Source: Clostridia bacterium
GTDB lineage: Bacteria > Bacillota > Clostridia > Oscillospirales > Acutalibacteraceae
Assembly: GCA_017430145.1 (NCBI GenBank)
Contig: JAFRNP010000066.1
Span: 1 to 33,384 of the forward strand
DNA: 33,384 nt
Direction: 5' to 3'
Shown here: positions 16,840-24,264 of the stretch, piece after piece
Layout of the letters: each line of letters begins with the position of its first letter
How positions within the stretch are numbered: position 1 is the first letter of the stretch
Notes under the pieces: generated by a model
What the model was told of the DNA's origin: nothing
Databases searched by the model: none
Seen by the model: only the letters and a program-made list of their open reading frames with translations
Position numbers and translations under genes: made by a program

Positions 16840-17721
16840 ATGCAGGCGTTTTATCAGTTGCACCCGGTCACGGCGGCGGTCTATTTCGCCGCCGTGTTGG
16901 GATTTTCCATGTTTTTAAGAAACCCGCTGCTTGCCGTCTTTTCTCTGACGGGCGCCGCCGCCTTCTGCTCTTTTCTGACGGACGCCGCGGAAAAACGGAG
17001 CGATCTGCGGTTCCATCTGCCGTTTATCTGCTTCGTGACGCTCGTAAACCCCCTGTTTTCGCACAACGGGCGCACACCGCTGTTTTTTCTCAACGGCAAC
17101 GCCGTCACGGTGGAGGCCATCTGCTACGGCGTGTACCTGGGCGTCATGCTCTCGGGCGTGCTGCTCTGGTGCAAAGCGCTGAGTAAAGTGATCGACGCCG
17201 ATAAACTGCTGTATCTGCTGGGAAAGCTCTCCCCTTCCGTCGCGCTGGTTATGAGCGCCGTGATGCGTTACCTGCCGGCGCTCAGGCGCGAAGCGGAGGC
17301 CCTGCGGCAAACGCAGGCCGCCATGGGGCTGTTTTGCAGCGAAAGCCTGACGGACCGGCTGGCCGGGAGCTTAAAGATCTACGGCGCGATGCTGATCCGG
17401 CTGCCGGAGCTTGCCGCCGCCGGGGGGCAGACCATGCGCGCGAGGGGCTTCGGGGAAGCAAAACGCCGGTACTATACGATCTTCCGTTTCCGGCGGCGGG
17501 ACGCGGCCGTTTTGCTGCTGACGTTGCTCGGTATGGCTGCCGTGATCTGTTTTGCGGCGACGGCGCAGTACACGTATACGTTTTATCCGTCCATGACCGG
17601 ACTTTCTTTCGGCGCGGCGCAGATCCCGGCATACGCCTGCTTTTTCGGGCTGACGCTGCTGCCTTTTTTTGCAGAACTGGAGGAGGCGATCCGATGGCGC
17701 AGGTACAGATCGGGCATCTGA
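16840..17721 (+). CDS. ECF transporter transmembrane T component (EcfT/CbiQ family)
   Basis: A 293-residue membrane protein of the energy-coupling factor T family, the scaffold linking the two ATPases to the substrate-binding S component. Several hydrophobic segments are seen at about 10-45, 60-75, 92-115 and 215-280. The coupling region contains the family's Ala-Arg-Gly motif (201-203, MRARGFGEAKRR). The ATG at 16840 follows the GH2 stop by one base; no clear ribosome site is seen, so translation is probably coupled to GH2. It overlaps the ATPase gene by 28 bases. C-terminal residues after about 280 are hydrophilic. Confidence 0.88.
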   Translation: MQAFYQLHPVTAAVYFAAVLGFSMFLRNPLLAVFSLTGAAAFCSFLTDAAEKRSDLRFHLPFICFVTLVNPLFSHNGRTPLFFLNGNAVTVEAICYGVYLGVMLSGVLLWCKALSKVIDADKLLYLLGKLSPSVALVMSAVMRYLPALRREAEALRQTQAAMGLFCSESLTDRLAGSLKIYGAMLIRLPELAAAGGQTMRARGFGEAKRRYYTIFRFRRRDAAVLLLTLLGMAAVICFAATAQYTYTFYPSMTGLSFGAAQIPAYACFFGLTLLPFFAELEEAIRWRRYRSGI

Positions 17722-19403
17722 GCTTTACCTATGCGGAGGCTGCGGCCCCCGTACTGGACGACGTGTGCCTTTCTCTGGAAGCGGGCGGCTTTTACGTCCT
17801 TTGCGGCGACACGGGTTCCGGCAAAACGACGCTGCTGCGCCTGATCCGCCGGGTACTCGCACCGGCGGGGGACATGACCGGGGAGATCCGCCTGAACGGC
17901 TTAAAGGATTCCGCTGCCGATATCGGCTTTGTGGGACAGGACCCGGGCGCCGGTATCGTGACCGGCAAGGTCTGGCAGGAGCTGGCATTCGGCCCGGAAA
18001 GCCTCGGCATGCAGACCGAGGATATCCGCCGCCGGGTGAGTGAGACCGCCGCCTGGTTCGGGCTGGAAAAGGAGTACAAAAAAGAGACCGACGCGCTTTC
18101 GGGCGGCAAAAAGCAGCTTCTTTGCCTCGCCGCCGCCGTGGTGACCCAGCCAAAGCTCCTGCTGCTGGACGAGCCCACCGCGCAGCTCGACCCCATTGCC
18201 GCCAACGCGTTTCTGCAGTCGCTTGGCAGGCTCAACCGCGAATTCGGCATCACGGTCCTTTTAGCGGAACACCGTCTGGAGGAAGTGCTGCCCATGGCGG
18301 ACGGGCTGTTCGCCCTGCGAAACGGGCGGCTGATCGCCGCCGGGCCGCCCCAAACGGTTGCCAAAGAATTAAAAACAGACCCGCTGTTTGCGGGCTTTCC
18401 GGCGGCCGCCCGGCTTTGGGCGGCGCTGGACGGGCAAAACGACTGCCCCATGCAGGTACGCGAAGGCAAACGCTTTTTATCCGCGCGTTTACAGGGGAAA
18501 CAGGCGCGTTTTGCCCCGCCCCCGCCGCCGGAACACGGCGAAACCGTACTGGAGGCGCGGGACGTGTGGCTGCGCTACGAAAAAGAAGCGCCGGACGTAC
18601 TGACGGGCTTTTCCTGCCGTCTATATGCCGGGGAGATCTTCTGCATCCTCGGCGGCAACGGCGCCGGAAAAACCACAGCCCTTGAGGTCCTTGCCGGGAT
18701 ACGGCGGGGATACCGGGGAACGCTTATATTCAAAGGGGAAAAGATCCGCCCCGGCCGGCAGGACACGATGTACCGCAAAGGCCTTGCCCTGCTGCCGCAG
18801 GACGTGACGGCGGCGTTTATCAAACCGACGCTGCGGCAGGATCTGGAGGCGCAGTTTTTATGCGGCGGCGCAAAAAAGGAGGATCTGTCCGAAGCCGTCC
18901 GGGAGATTGCCGACCGGTTCGGGCTGACGGCCCTTCTGGAACGGAACCCCCTGGATCTCAGCGGCGGTGAAAAACAGAAAGCCGCGATCGCCAAGCTGAT
19001 GCTCGGGGACCCGACCGTACTGCTGCTGGACGAGCCCACAAAAGGCATCGACGCCGACGGCAGAAATAAACTTGCGGCGCTTTTAAAGGATCTGAAATCC
19101 AAAGGCGTCTCTGTGCTGCTTGTGACCCATGACGCGGAATTTGCCGCCCGGGTCGCGGACCGCGCCGCCATGCTTTTTGACGGCGAATTGCTGTCCGAGG
19201 GACCGCCTGCGTCCTTCTTTGCGGACAACTGCTTTTTCACGACGGCTGCAAGCCGCATCGCGCGGGAACAGGCAGGCCCCGCGATCCTTGTGGAACAGAT
19301 CGTTTCCGCCGTCAACGCCGCCGTGCCGCTTTCTTCGCTCTCAGATACAGAGACGTACGGCGGCAGCCCCGACGGCAGAAAACAAAAGGAGCCTTGCCTA
19401 TGA
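17694..19403 (+). CDS. ECF transporter double ATPase (fused EcfA-EcfA')
   Basis: A 569-residue protein with two complete ABC ATPase halves, which in many ECF transporters are separate proteins. First half: Walker A GDTGSGKT (38-45), signature LSGGKKQ (135-141), Walker B LLLLDE (155-160), switch His193. Second half: Walker A GGNGAGKT (320-327), signature LSGGEKQ (422-428), Walker B VLLLDE (442-447), switch His479. A less conserved linker with a proline run lies at about 250-285. All catalytic residues are present in both sites. AGGAGG (17679-17684) precedes the ATG at 17694. The S component gene overlaps its stop codon by ATGA. Confidence 0.93.
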   Translation: MAQVQIGHLSFTYAEAAAPVLDDVCLSLEAGGFYVLCGDTGSGKTTLLRLIRRVLAPAGDMTGEIRLNGLKDSAADIGFVGQDPGAGIVTGKVWQELAFGPESLGMQTEDIRRRVSETAAWFGLEKEYKKETDALSGGKKQLLCLAAAVVTQPKLLLLDEPTAQLDPIAANAFLQSLGRLNREFGITVLLAEHRLEEVLPMADGLFALRNGRLIAAGPPQTVAKELKTDPLFAGFPAAARLWAALDGQNDCPMQVREGKRFLSARLQGKQARFAPPPPPEHGETVLEARDVWLRYEKEAPDVLTGFSCRLYAGEIFCILGGNGAGKTTALEVLAGIRRGYRGTLIFKGEKIRPGRQDTMYRKGLALLPQDVTAAFIKPTLRQDLEAQFLCGGAKKEDLSEAVREIADRFGLTALLERNPLDLSGGEKQKAAIAKLMLGDPTVLLLDEPTKGIDADGRNKLAALLKDLKSKGVSVLLVTHDAEFAARVADRAAMLFDGELLSEGPPASFFADNCFFTTAASRIAREQAGPAILVEQIVSAVNAAVPLSSLSDTETYGGSPDGRKQKEPCL

Positions 19404-20080
19404 CCCGCCGCGTGATCTCCACCGTTCTGATCGCGGCGGCGGTGCCGCTGATCATTTTATTGTCTCTGACTGTTTTCCGCGAGGTCCGCTACGCGTTCGT
19501 ATGCACGGCGGTGGCGCTGCTGGTCGTAGCGGCGTTTTTCGTCAGCTTTGAGCGGCAGGAGCACAACGCCACCAAGCTTATGCTGATCGCCATGATGACC
19601 GCGTTTTCGGTGGGCGGGCGCGTGCTGTTTTCGGTGATCCCGGCTTTCAAACCCGTGACCGCCGTGGTGATTTTGACGGCGCTGTACTTCGGGCCGGAGG
19701 CAGGGTGCCTGACCGGCGCGCTGTCGGCGCTTCTTTCCAATTTCTATTTCGGGCAGGGCCCCTGGACCGCCTTCCAGATGGCGGCGTGGGGGCTGATCGG
19801 CTTTCTTGCGGGCCTGCTTGCAGCGCCGCTGAAAAAGCACCTGTCGCTTCTTCTCGTCTATGCAGCCCTTTCGGGCGGTGTGTATTCGCTATTGATGGAC
19901 ACCTGGACCGTGATCTGGGAAAACGGGGCCTTCAGCCTTTCAAAATACCTGACGCTGATCTCTGCCAGCGCCACCTTCACGCTGCTGTACATGGTCTCGA
20001 ACGTCGTCTTTCTGCTGGTGCTGTTCAAGCCCGTGGGAAGGGTACTGGAGAGGCTGAAGGTAAAGTATCAGATTATTTGA
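19400..20080 (+). CDS. ECF transporter substrate-binding S component
   Basis: A 226-residue, very hydrophobic protein with two extra N-terminal membrane segments (about 5-25 and 31-50) before a six-segment S-component core. The core shows FKPVTAVVILTALYFGPEAG (83-102) and GQGPWTAFQMAAWGLIGFLAG (118-138), a pattern I associate with ECF S components of the cobalamin-type/CblT-like group, though the substrate cannot be fixed by eye. The ATG at 19400 overlaps the ATPase stop as ATGA; a TTG six bases upstream is also possible. Together with the T and double ATPase genes it completes a dedicated (group I) ECF transporter for a small micronutrient or related ligand. No riboswitch was seen before the operon. 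Confidence 0.85.
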   Translation: MTRRVISTVLIAAAVPLIILLSLTVFREVRYAFVCTAVALLVVAAFFVSFERQEHNATKLMLIAMMTAFSVGGRVLFSVIPAFKPVTAVVILTALYFGPEAGCLTGALSALLSNFYFGQGPWTAFQMAAWGLIGFLAGLLAAPLKKHLSLLLVYAALSGGVYSLLMDTWTVIWENGAFSLSKYLTLISASATFTLLYMVSNVVFLLVLFKPVGRVLERLKVKYQII

Positions 20081-20081
20081 G

Positions 20082-20255
20082 AAAAGTATAAAAGTATAAA
20101 AGATACAAAGTTACAAATGCGGGCGGGACACCCGCACCCGATTATAGAAGGGGGCTTGTGCGCGGCAAAGGCTTGATATCATCAACGCCGCGTAAACGCA
20201 GCGTTCCGAATTTGCTACTTTTATACTTTTTTACTTTTATACTTTTATTCTTTCC
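20082..20255. repeat. Dispersed intergenic hairpin element, copy 2 (double, inverted)
   Basis: The left arm has repeated AAAAGTATAAAAGTATAAAAG (20083-20103), and the right arm has its complement, ACTTTTATACTTTTTTAC (20217-20234) and following, so the ends are long imperfect inverted repeats. Two core modules face each other. A degenerate forward module has AAATGCGGGCGGG, CACCCG and GATTATAGAAGG (about 20115-20151). An inverted module has the hairpin AACGCCGCG (20184-20192) / CGCAGCGTT (20197-20205) followed by CCGAATTT. It starts at the stop codon of the S component gene and ends three bases before the AAAGGAG of the rhodanese gene. Confidence 0.75.
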
Positions 20256-20269
20256 GCAAAGGAGTTTCC

Positions 20270-20596
20270 ATGGCTTATTGTAAACGTAACGTACATAAGA
20301 TCGATTTCCGGCAGGCAAAAGCGCTGCTGGACGAAAATCCCGACGCTGTGATCGTGGACGTGCGCGAAGAGGAAGAATACATCACCGGGCACGCCGTAAA
20401 CGCCGTTTTGCTGCCGCTGGACGAGCTGACAGCCGAACGGGCAGCCGAGGCGCTGCCGGACAGAGCGGCGCCGGTGCTGGTGTACTGCCGCACGGGCGCG
20501 CGCAGCGAGGAGGCCGCCTGCAGGCTCTGCGCCATGGGCTATACCGACGTTTACGATCTGGGAGGATTGGTCGGCTGGCCCTACGGACTGGAGTAA
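20270..20596 (+). CDS. Single-domain rhodanese-like sulfurtransferase
   Basis: A 108-residue cytosolic rhodanese-fold protein (GlpE/PspE type). The active-site loop is CRTGARS (73-79) with catalytic Cys73, preceded by VIVDVREEEEY (27-37) and the family Asp30. Such proteins carry sulfane sulfur as a persulfide. The usual HIPGA segment is replaced by GHAVNAVLLPLDEL, a modest departure. AAAGGAG (20258-20264) precedes the ATG directly after repeat copy 2; no separate promoter was recognised, so it may be read from the upstream operon or from within the element. Confidence 0.9.
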   Translation: MAYCKRNVHKIDFRQAKALLDENPDAVIVDVREEEEYITGHAVNAVLLPLDELTAERAAEALPDRAAPVLVYCRTGARSEEAACRLCAMGYTDVYDLGGLVGWPYGLE

Positions 20597-20660
20597 GGCA
20601 AGGCGCTTAAAACCCGTCTTTGTGCCTCTCCCCTTTTTCTGCTTTGAACTCCCTTTTTCA

Positions 20661-20687
20661 GCAATAAAAAAGCGGGCAAATCGCCCG
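20661..20687 (-). terminator. Orphan minus-strand terminator-like hairpin
   Basis: On the minus strand CGGGC (20687-20683) pairs with GCCCG (20677-20673) around a five-base loop, and a T6 run follows (20671-20666). No minus-strand gene ends here, and the plus strand has only A residues before it. It may be a remnant of one of the short GGGCGA-type interspersed repeats common in gut Clostridia, or may stop antisense transcription. Confidence 0.4.
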
Positions 20688-20715
20688 TACTACCTGACTT
20701 TTCGGAGGGATCCCC

Positions 20716-21882
20716 ATGAAACAGCTTTTGAAATCGCTTTTGTGCATCGCGCTTGCCTTTCTGCTGCCTGCATCCTGCCTTTCCTTTGTCGCCGGCGCCT
20801 ACGCCCCGCTGATCATACCCGGGAACACCGAACCGGCCTTGGGCGCGGGGGAACCCGTTCCCACCGTCGGCGCGGGAGACGTGAATCTGGACGGCAGCGT
20901 CAGCGCCATCGACGCCAGACGCATTCTGCGCATCTCCGTGGCGCTGGAAACGCCGGACGCCGCCCGGAACAGGATCGCCGATTTTGACCGGGACGGGCTT
21001 GTCACAGCCGCCGACGCGCGCCTTGCGCTGCGCGCGAGCATTGATCTGGACGACGGCGGCGCGGCGCTGATTAAGGGACACGACTATTATCAGAATAGCT
21101 TCTTTTCCCTGCGTACGCCCGAAGCGTGGGGCGACGCGTTCCGGGTGACGGAAACCGAGATCGGCAGTCAGACGCGGTACGCCGTCTGCGACGAAGCAGG
21201 TGAAGCGCTGTTTACCCTGATCCTGACGCAGGTCGGGACGGCGCCCGATGACAATTGCGGGACGCTCGCCGGCAGCCTGTACCGGAACGGGACGGCCGTT
21301 TATGATCTCTATCTCTCCCCTGCCGACCTGGCGGACGGCGGCGACGGAGACACGCAGACACGGCAGAAAATGCTGTCTGCGATCAAAGATACGGCGATCG
21401 TACCGTATATGCTGTTCGGCGCCGGGGAGTATCTGTTTGCGCCGGCGGTCGGCCCCGCTGTCACGTCCTGGATCGGCAGAACCGTTGCAGACGTGCGGGC
21501 GCGCTTCGGCGACGGCTTTACGACGGATGCGGACGGCTTTTTATACTATGCGGCCGTGCATCCCACCTTCCGACTGCCCATCGGCTTCTGTCTGGAACAG
21601 GGCGAAAGCGTGAGCGACGGCACAAAGATCGTGGGCGTACGCGTGTTTTCGTCGGACTATATCGGCGGCGGCTTTTACGGCAATATGGATTATGTGACGC
21701 TTATGAACGTACCGGGCGTTCCCTTCAACAAGCTGAAGACCGCAAAAGACGGCAGCAGCACGCTGCGCTTTAAGGCCGGGGACGAGATGCTCGCCTACTA
21801 CTGGTCGCCGCAGGGAATCTGCGGGTACGTGGAGATAAGGCATTACGACCCATCCATGGACCGGACGGTACCGCAAATATAA
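20716..21882 (+). CDS. Secreted protein with an N-terminal type I dockerin
   Basis: A 388-residue exported protein. A signal peptide (KQLLKSLLC then a hydrophobic run, likely cleaved near residue 30 after AGAYA) precedes a dockerin of two calcium-binding repeats: GDVNLDGSVSAIDARRILR (54-72) and ADFDRDGLVTAADARLALR (88-106), each with the D-x-N/D-x-D-G loop. Dockerins bind cohesins and attach proteins to cellulosome-like complexes or the cell surface. Residues 120-388 form an unrecognised domain beginning YYQNSFFSLRTPEAWGDAF. The dockerin right behind the signal peptide is unusual, since most are C-terminal. A GGAGGG site precedes the ATG. Confidence 0.85.
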   Translation: MKQLLKSLLCIALAFLLPASCLSFVAGAYAPLIIPGNTEPALGAGEPVPTVGAGDVNLDGSVSAIDARRILRISVALETPDAARNRIADFDRDGLVTAADARLALRASIDLDDGGAALIKGHDYYQNSFFSLRTPEAWGDAFRVTETEIGSQTRYAVCDEAGEALFTLILTQVGTAPDDNCGTLAGSLYRNGTAVYDLYLSPADLADGGDGDTQTRQKMLSAIKDTAIVPYMLFGAGEYLFAPAVGPAVTSWIGRTVADVRARFGDGFTTDADGFLYYAAVHPTFRLPIGFCLEQGESVSDGTKIVGVRVFSSDYIGGGFYGNMDYVTLMNVPGVPFNKLKTAKDGSSTLRFKAGDEMLAYYWSPQGICGYVEIRHYDPSMDRTVPQI

Positions 21883-22110
21883 AGTTTAAAAGTTAGAAAG
21901 TAAAAAAGTTAGAAATTCGGAACGCCGCGCTTGCGCGGCGTTGATTATAAGAAGCCGCTGCCTCTTGGCAAACGGTATCGATATGCAGAGACTGATAAAG
22001 CCTTCCCCCATGGGGAAGGTGTCGCGCCGCGGCAGCGGCGTGACGGATGAGGAGCGCACCACGCGGCGGTGATTTTCACTTTCCGCTTTTCAATTTCCAC
22101 TTTTTGAATA
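21880..22110 (+). repeat. Dispersed intergenic hairpin element, copy 3, with a nested REP-like unit
   Basis: The left arm AAAGTTTAAAAGTTAGAAAG (21881-21900) is mirrored by TTTTCACTTTCCGCTTTTC (22073-22091) and CCACTTTTTGAATA on the right. The core is AAATTCGG, a perfect hairpin AACGCCGCG (21921-21929) / CGCGGCGTT (21934-21942) with a CTTG loop, then TGATTATAAGAAG. Inside the element lies a second repeat type with two hairpins: CCTTCCCC (22001-22008) / GGGGAAGG (22012-22019) and GTCGCGCCGC (22021-22030) / GCGGCGTGAC (22035-22044), then GGATGAGGAG. Confidence 0.75.
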
Positions 22111-22111
22111 C

Positions 22112-22142
22112 GCCGGGCGCTTCCGTAAACGGGAACGCCCGG
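22112..22142 (-). terminator. Strong hairpin after the alpha/beta hydrolase gene
   Basis: GCCGGGCG (22112-22119) pairs with CGCCCGGC (22135-22142), with further pairing inside (TTCCGT against ACGGGAA). On the minus strand it lies ten bases past the hydrolase stop codon. There is no good T run on that side (GTATTCAAAAA), so it may be a weak terminator or an mRNA 3' end stabiliser. Confidence 0.5.
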
Positions 22143-22151
22143 CGGGCTTTA

Positions 22152-22871
22152 TTACTGCCGCGCGGGCGGCAGGCTCTTTTTTTGCGCGAACATCCATTCC
22201 GCCCACGGCTCGGTTTTCAGAAACTGCGATATCAGGCGGTCGTGCCCCCGGCCGTTTACACGGGTGTATTTCACCGGCGCTCCGAGAAGACGTAAAAGCG
22301 CAACGGTTTCGTCGTCGCGGCCGACCGGAACCACGGGGTCGTCCGCCGAATGGGACGCCCAGACGGGCAGGTCCCGCATATGGGCAAGCGCCTGCGGCGT
22401 GAGCTTTTCGGGGACGGGCTGCAGGTCCAGCGCGCCCATCATAGGCATGGCGCAGGCGTAAAAATCCGGAAACAGGAAGGCGGAGAGCCACGCGCAGCGC
22501 CCGCCCCACGAATCGCCCATGCACCAGATTCGGCCGCGGTCCGCCGAAGCGGATCCGGCGAGCGTTTCACACAGCTCTTTGACGGCAGACACAAAAGCCT
22601 CCCCGTCATACGCCGCGCCGCGGCCGCACTGCGGGATCAGCACGGTCAGGTCGCTGCCCAGCAGCGCGCGCCGCTTTTGCAGCGGGAACCACTCCGGATA
22701 CGGCCCGAAGAGAAACTCCCACAGCGGGCGCAGGTTATCCCGCCCCGCAGCCCCGCCGCCGTGGAAGAACACCAGAAGCGGCCGGCCGGGCTGTTTTGCG
22801 TATTTCACCCGGTACGGGAACCGCACGTCACGCGTGTTGCCGGCGTAAACGCCGGGCTGATAGGAAACCAT
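22152..22871 (-). CDS. Alpha/beta hydrolase (esterase/PHB depolymerase-like)
   Basis: A 239-residue serine hydrolase. The oxyanion segment is VFFHGGGAAGRDN (34-46), the nucleophile is Ser121 in GDSWGG (119-124), a candidate acid is Asp177 or Asp178 in HSADDPVVP and the base is His210 in GRGHDRL. The layout is that of the feruloyl/acetyl xylan esterase and polyhydroxybutyrate depolymerase-like group, so an ester of a plant carbohydrate is a possible substrate. No signal peptide is seen, so it is probably cytosolic. The ATG at 22871 follows GGGAGGG at ten bases; an upstream extension would overlap the ATPase gene in another frame. It lies 37 bases downstream of the ATPase gene and probably shares its transcript. 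Confidence 0.83.
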   Translation of the reverse strand: MVSYQPGVYAGNTRDVRFPYRVKYAKQPGRPLLVFFHGGGAAGRDNLRPLWEFLFGPYPEWFPLQKRRALLGSDLTVLIPQCGRGAAYDGEAFVSAVKELCETLAGSASADRGRIWCMGDSWGGRCAWLSAFLFPDFYACAMPMMGALDLQPVPEKLTPQALAHMRDLPVWASHSADDPVVPVGRDDETVALLRLLGAPVKYTRVNGRGHDRLISQFLKTEPWAEWMFAQKKSLPPARQ

Positions 22872-22908
22872 CGCGCCGAATCCCTCCCTTGTTTGCTGAC
22901 AAGCGTCT

Positions 22909-24204
22909 TCAGATGCAAAAGGCTGCATAGAGCGGGACGGTCTTTTTGCCGTTCTCAAAGCCGAATTTTTTCACGGAGAGCTTCAGGGCGTAGGGCGGTT
23001 TGAATCTGTCCATATACACCTGCAGGCTCTTCGCTCTCGTGTTGTCGGCGGATTTCACTTCAACGGGGATCAGCTTCCCATCCCGCTGGATGATAAAATC
23101 CACCTCGGCGCAGTGATCCGATTCCCAATACCAGGTATCATAGCCGTTGATCGTCAGTTGCACGTTCACGTAATTCTCCGTCATGCCGCCCTTAAAATCA
23201 TTCAACTCGTCCGTCATATACAGCACGTCGTTTGCCGCCAGCTTTTTTTTTGCGCACAACAGCCCCATATCGGAAACATAGATCTTAAAGGCGTCGATAT
23301 CCCGGTAATTATCCGGCGGTTTTTTGATCTGCTCCAAACGGTAAACCTGCTTCACGATCCCGGAAAGCGTCAGCCACTCGATCGCGTTTTCAAATTCCGA
23401 CGCCCTGCCGCCTTTTTTGATAAGCTTATACTGAAAACGCGTGTTGGGTTTGGAAAGCTGAACGGTGACGTTGTCGTAGGTCAGCCGCGTTTTTTTGATC
23501 TCGTTCAGATTGTTGTACTTGCTCATATCGTTGAGGTAGCTTGCAAGGATCGCATCCTGCGTATGGCGCACCAGAACGAGATCCCTCGTTTCGGCGTACT
23601 GCGCCACACACTCCGGCATTCCGCCGACGACCAGATATTGCCTGTACAGCCCGCTTGCGGCTTCGTGCAGGACGGCAGGCAGCGGCACGTCGCTTTGAAA
23701 ATGCGCGCGGATCTCGTCGGCAAGCGCCTCCTCATCCATGGCGATCAGAAATTCCTCCATATCCATCGGATACAGCGTTTTGATATCGACTTTGCCTACG
23801 GGGAAGGAGAACGCCGCGCGGTTCACCGCCACGCCCAGCAGACTGCCCGCAACGATAATGTGGTAATCGGGCGCTTGCTCGCAGAAATATTTCAGGGAAG
23901 TCAGCGCCCGCTCGCAAAGCTGTACCTCGTCAAACACGATCAGCGTCTTTTCCTTTACAATGGTTTCTCGCGCGATCCGGGATAACAGCGGCAGCAGACC
24001 GGCGGGGCTGATATCCCCGTCAAAGCAGGCGTTCAGCTTCGGGTTGGTCTCAAAATTGAAATACGCCACGTTTTCGTAGTGCTTCCGCCCGAACTCCAGG
24101 ATCGCGTAGGTCTTGCCGACCTGTCGCGCCCCCTGCAAAATCAACGGCTTGCGATAGGGGCTGTTTTTCCATTGCTCCAGATAGTATTGGATTTTTCGGA
24201 ACAT
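22909..24204 (-). CDS. AAA ATPase with C-terminal DUF4143 (PD-(D/E)XK-like)
   Basis: A 431-residue P-loop ATPase of the AAA_14/DUF4143 family. Walker A is GARQVGKT (25-32), Walker B is TLIVFDEVQ (87-95), and a VAGSLLG sensor segment follows at about 118-124. The C-terminal third includes AEVDFII followed by IPVEVKS, the D-x(n)-E-x-K pattern of restriction-nuclease-like folds. Family members are numerous in Clostridia and Bacteroidetes and their biological role is not settled. The promoter at 24236-24264 excludes the frame's upstream ATG at 24264 and supports 24204, where the conserved MFRKIQYYLEQW start lies. The ribosome site (GGTGAAAAA) is weak. Confidence 0.88.
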   Translation of the reverse strand: MFRKIQYYLEQWKNSPYRKPLILQGARQVGKTYAILEFGRKHYENVAYFNFETNPKLNACFDGDISPAGLLPLLSRIARETIVKEKTLIVFDEVQLCERALTSLKYFCEQAPDYHIIVAGSLLGVAVNRAAFSFPVGKVDIKTLYPMDMEEFLIAMDEEALADEIRAHFQSDVPLPAVLHEAASGLYRQYLVVGGMPECVAQYAETRDLVLVRHTQDAILASYLNDMSKYNNLNEIKKTRLTYDNVTVQLSKPNTRFQYKLIKKGGRASEFENAIEWLTLSGIVKQVYRLEQIKKPPDNYRDIDAFKIYVSDMGLLCAKKKLAANDVLYMTDELNDFKGGMTENYVNVQLTINGYDTWYWESDHCAEVDFIIQRDGKLIPVEVKSADNTRAKSLQVYMDRFKPPYALKLSVKKFGFENGKKTVPLYAAFCI

Positions 24205-24235
24205 TTTTTCACCGCCCGTATTTATCTTGTGTAAG

Positions 24236-24264
24236 ATTATATCAAATATACGTGAAAAAATCAA
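24236..24264 (-). promoter_or_regulatory. Promoter of the AAA ATPase gene
   Basis: On the minus strand TTGATT (24264-24259), a 17-base spacer and a perfect TATAAT (24241-24236). Transcription would start near 24229, about 25 bases before the ATG at 24204. Confidence 0.85.

Noticed and set aside
13256..20080. Cobalamin riboswitch ahead of the ECF operon
   Set aside because: The leader is only about 24 bases after the promoter, too short for a riboswitch, and no other gap in the operon is long enough.
20082..20255. CRISPR-like array in the AAAAGTATAAAAGTATAAAAG stretch
   Set aside because: The repeats are very short, continuous and without spacers; they are arms of an inverted-repeat element.
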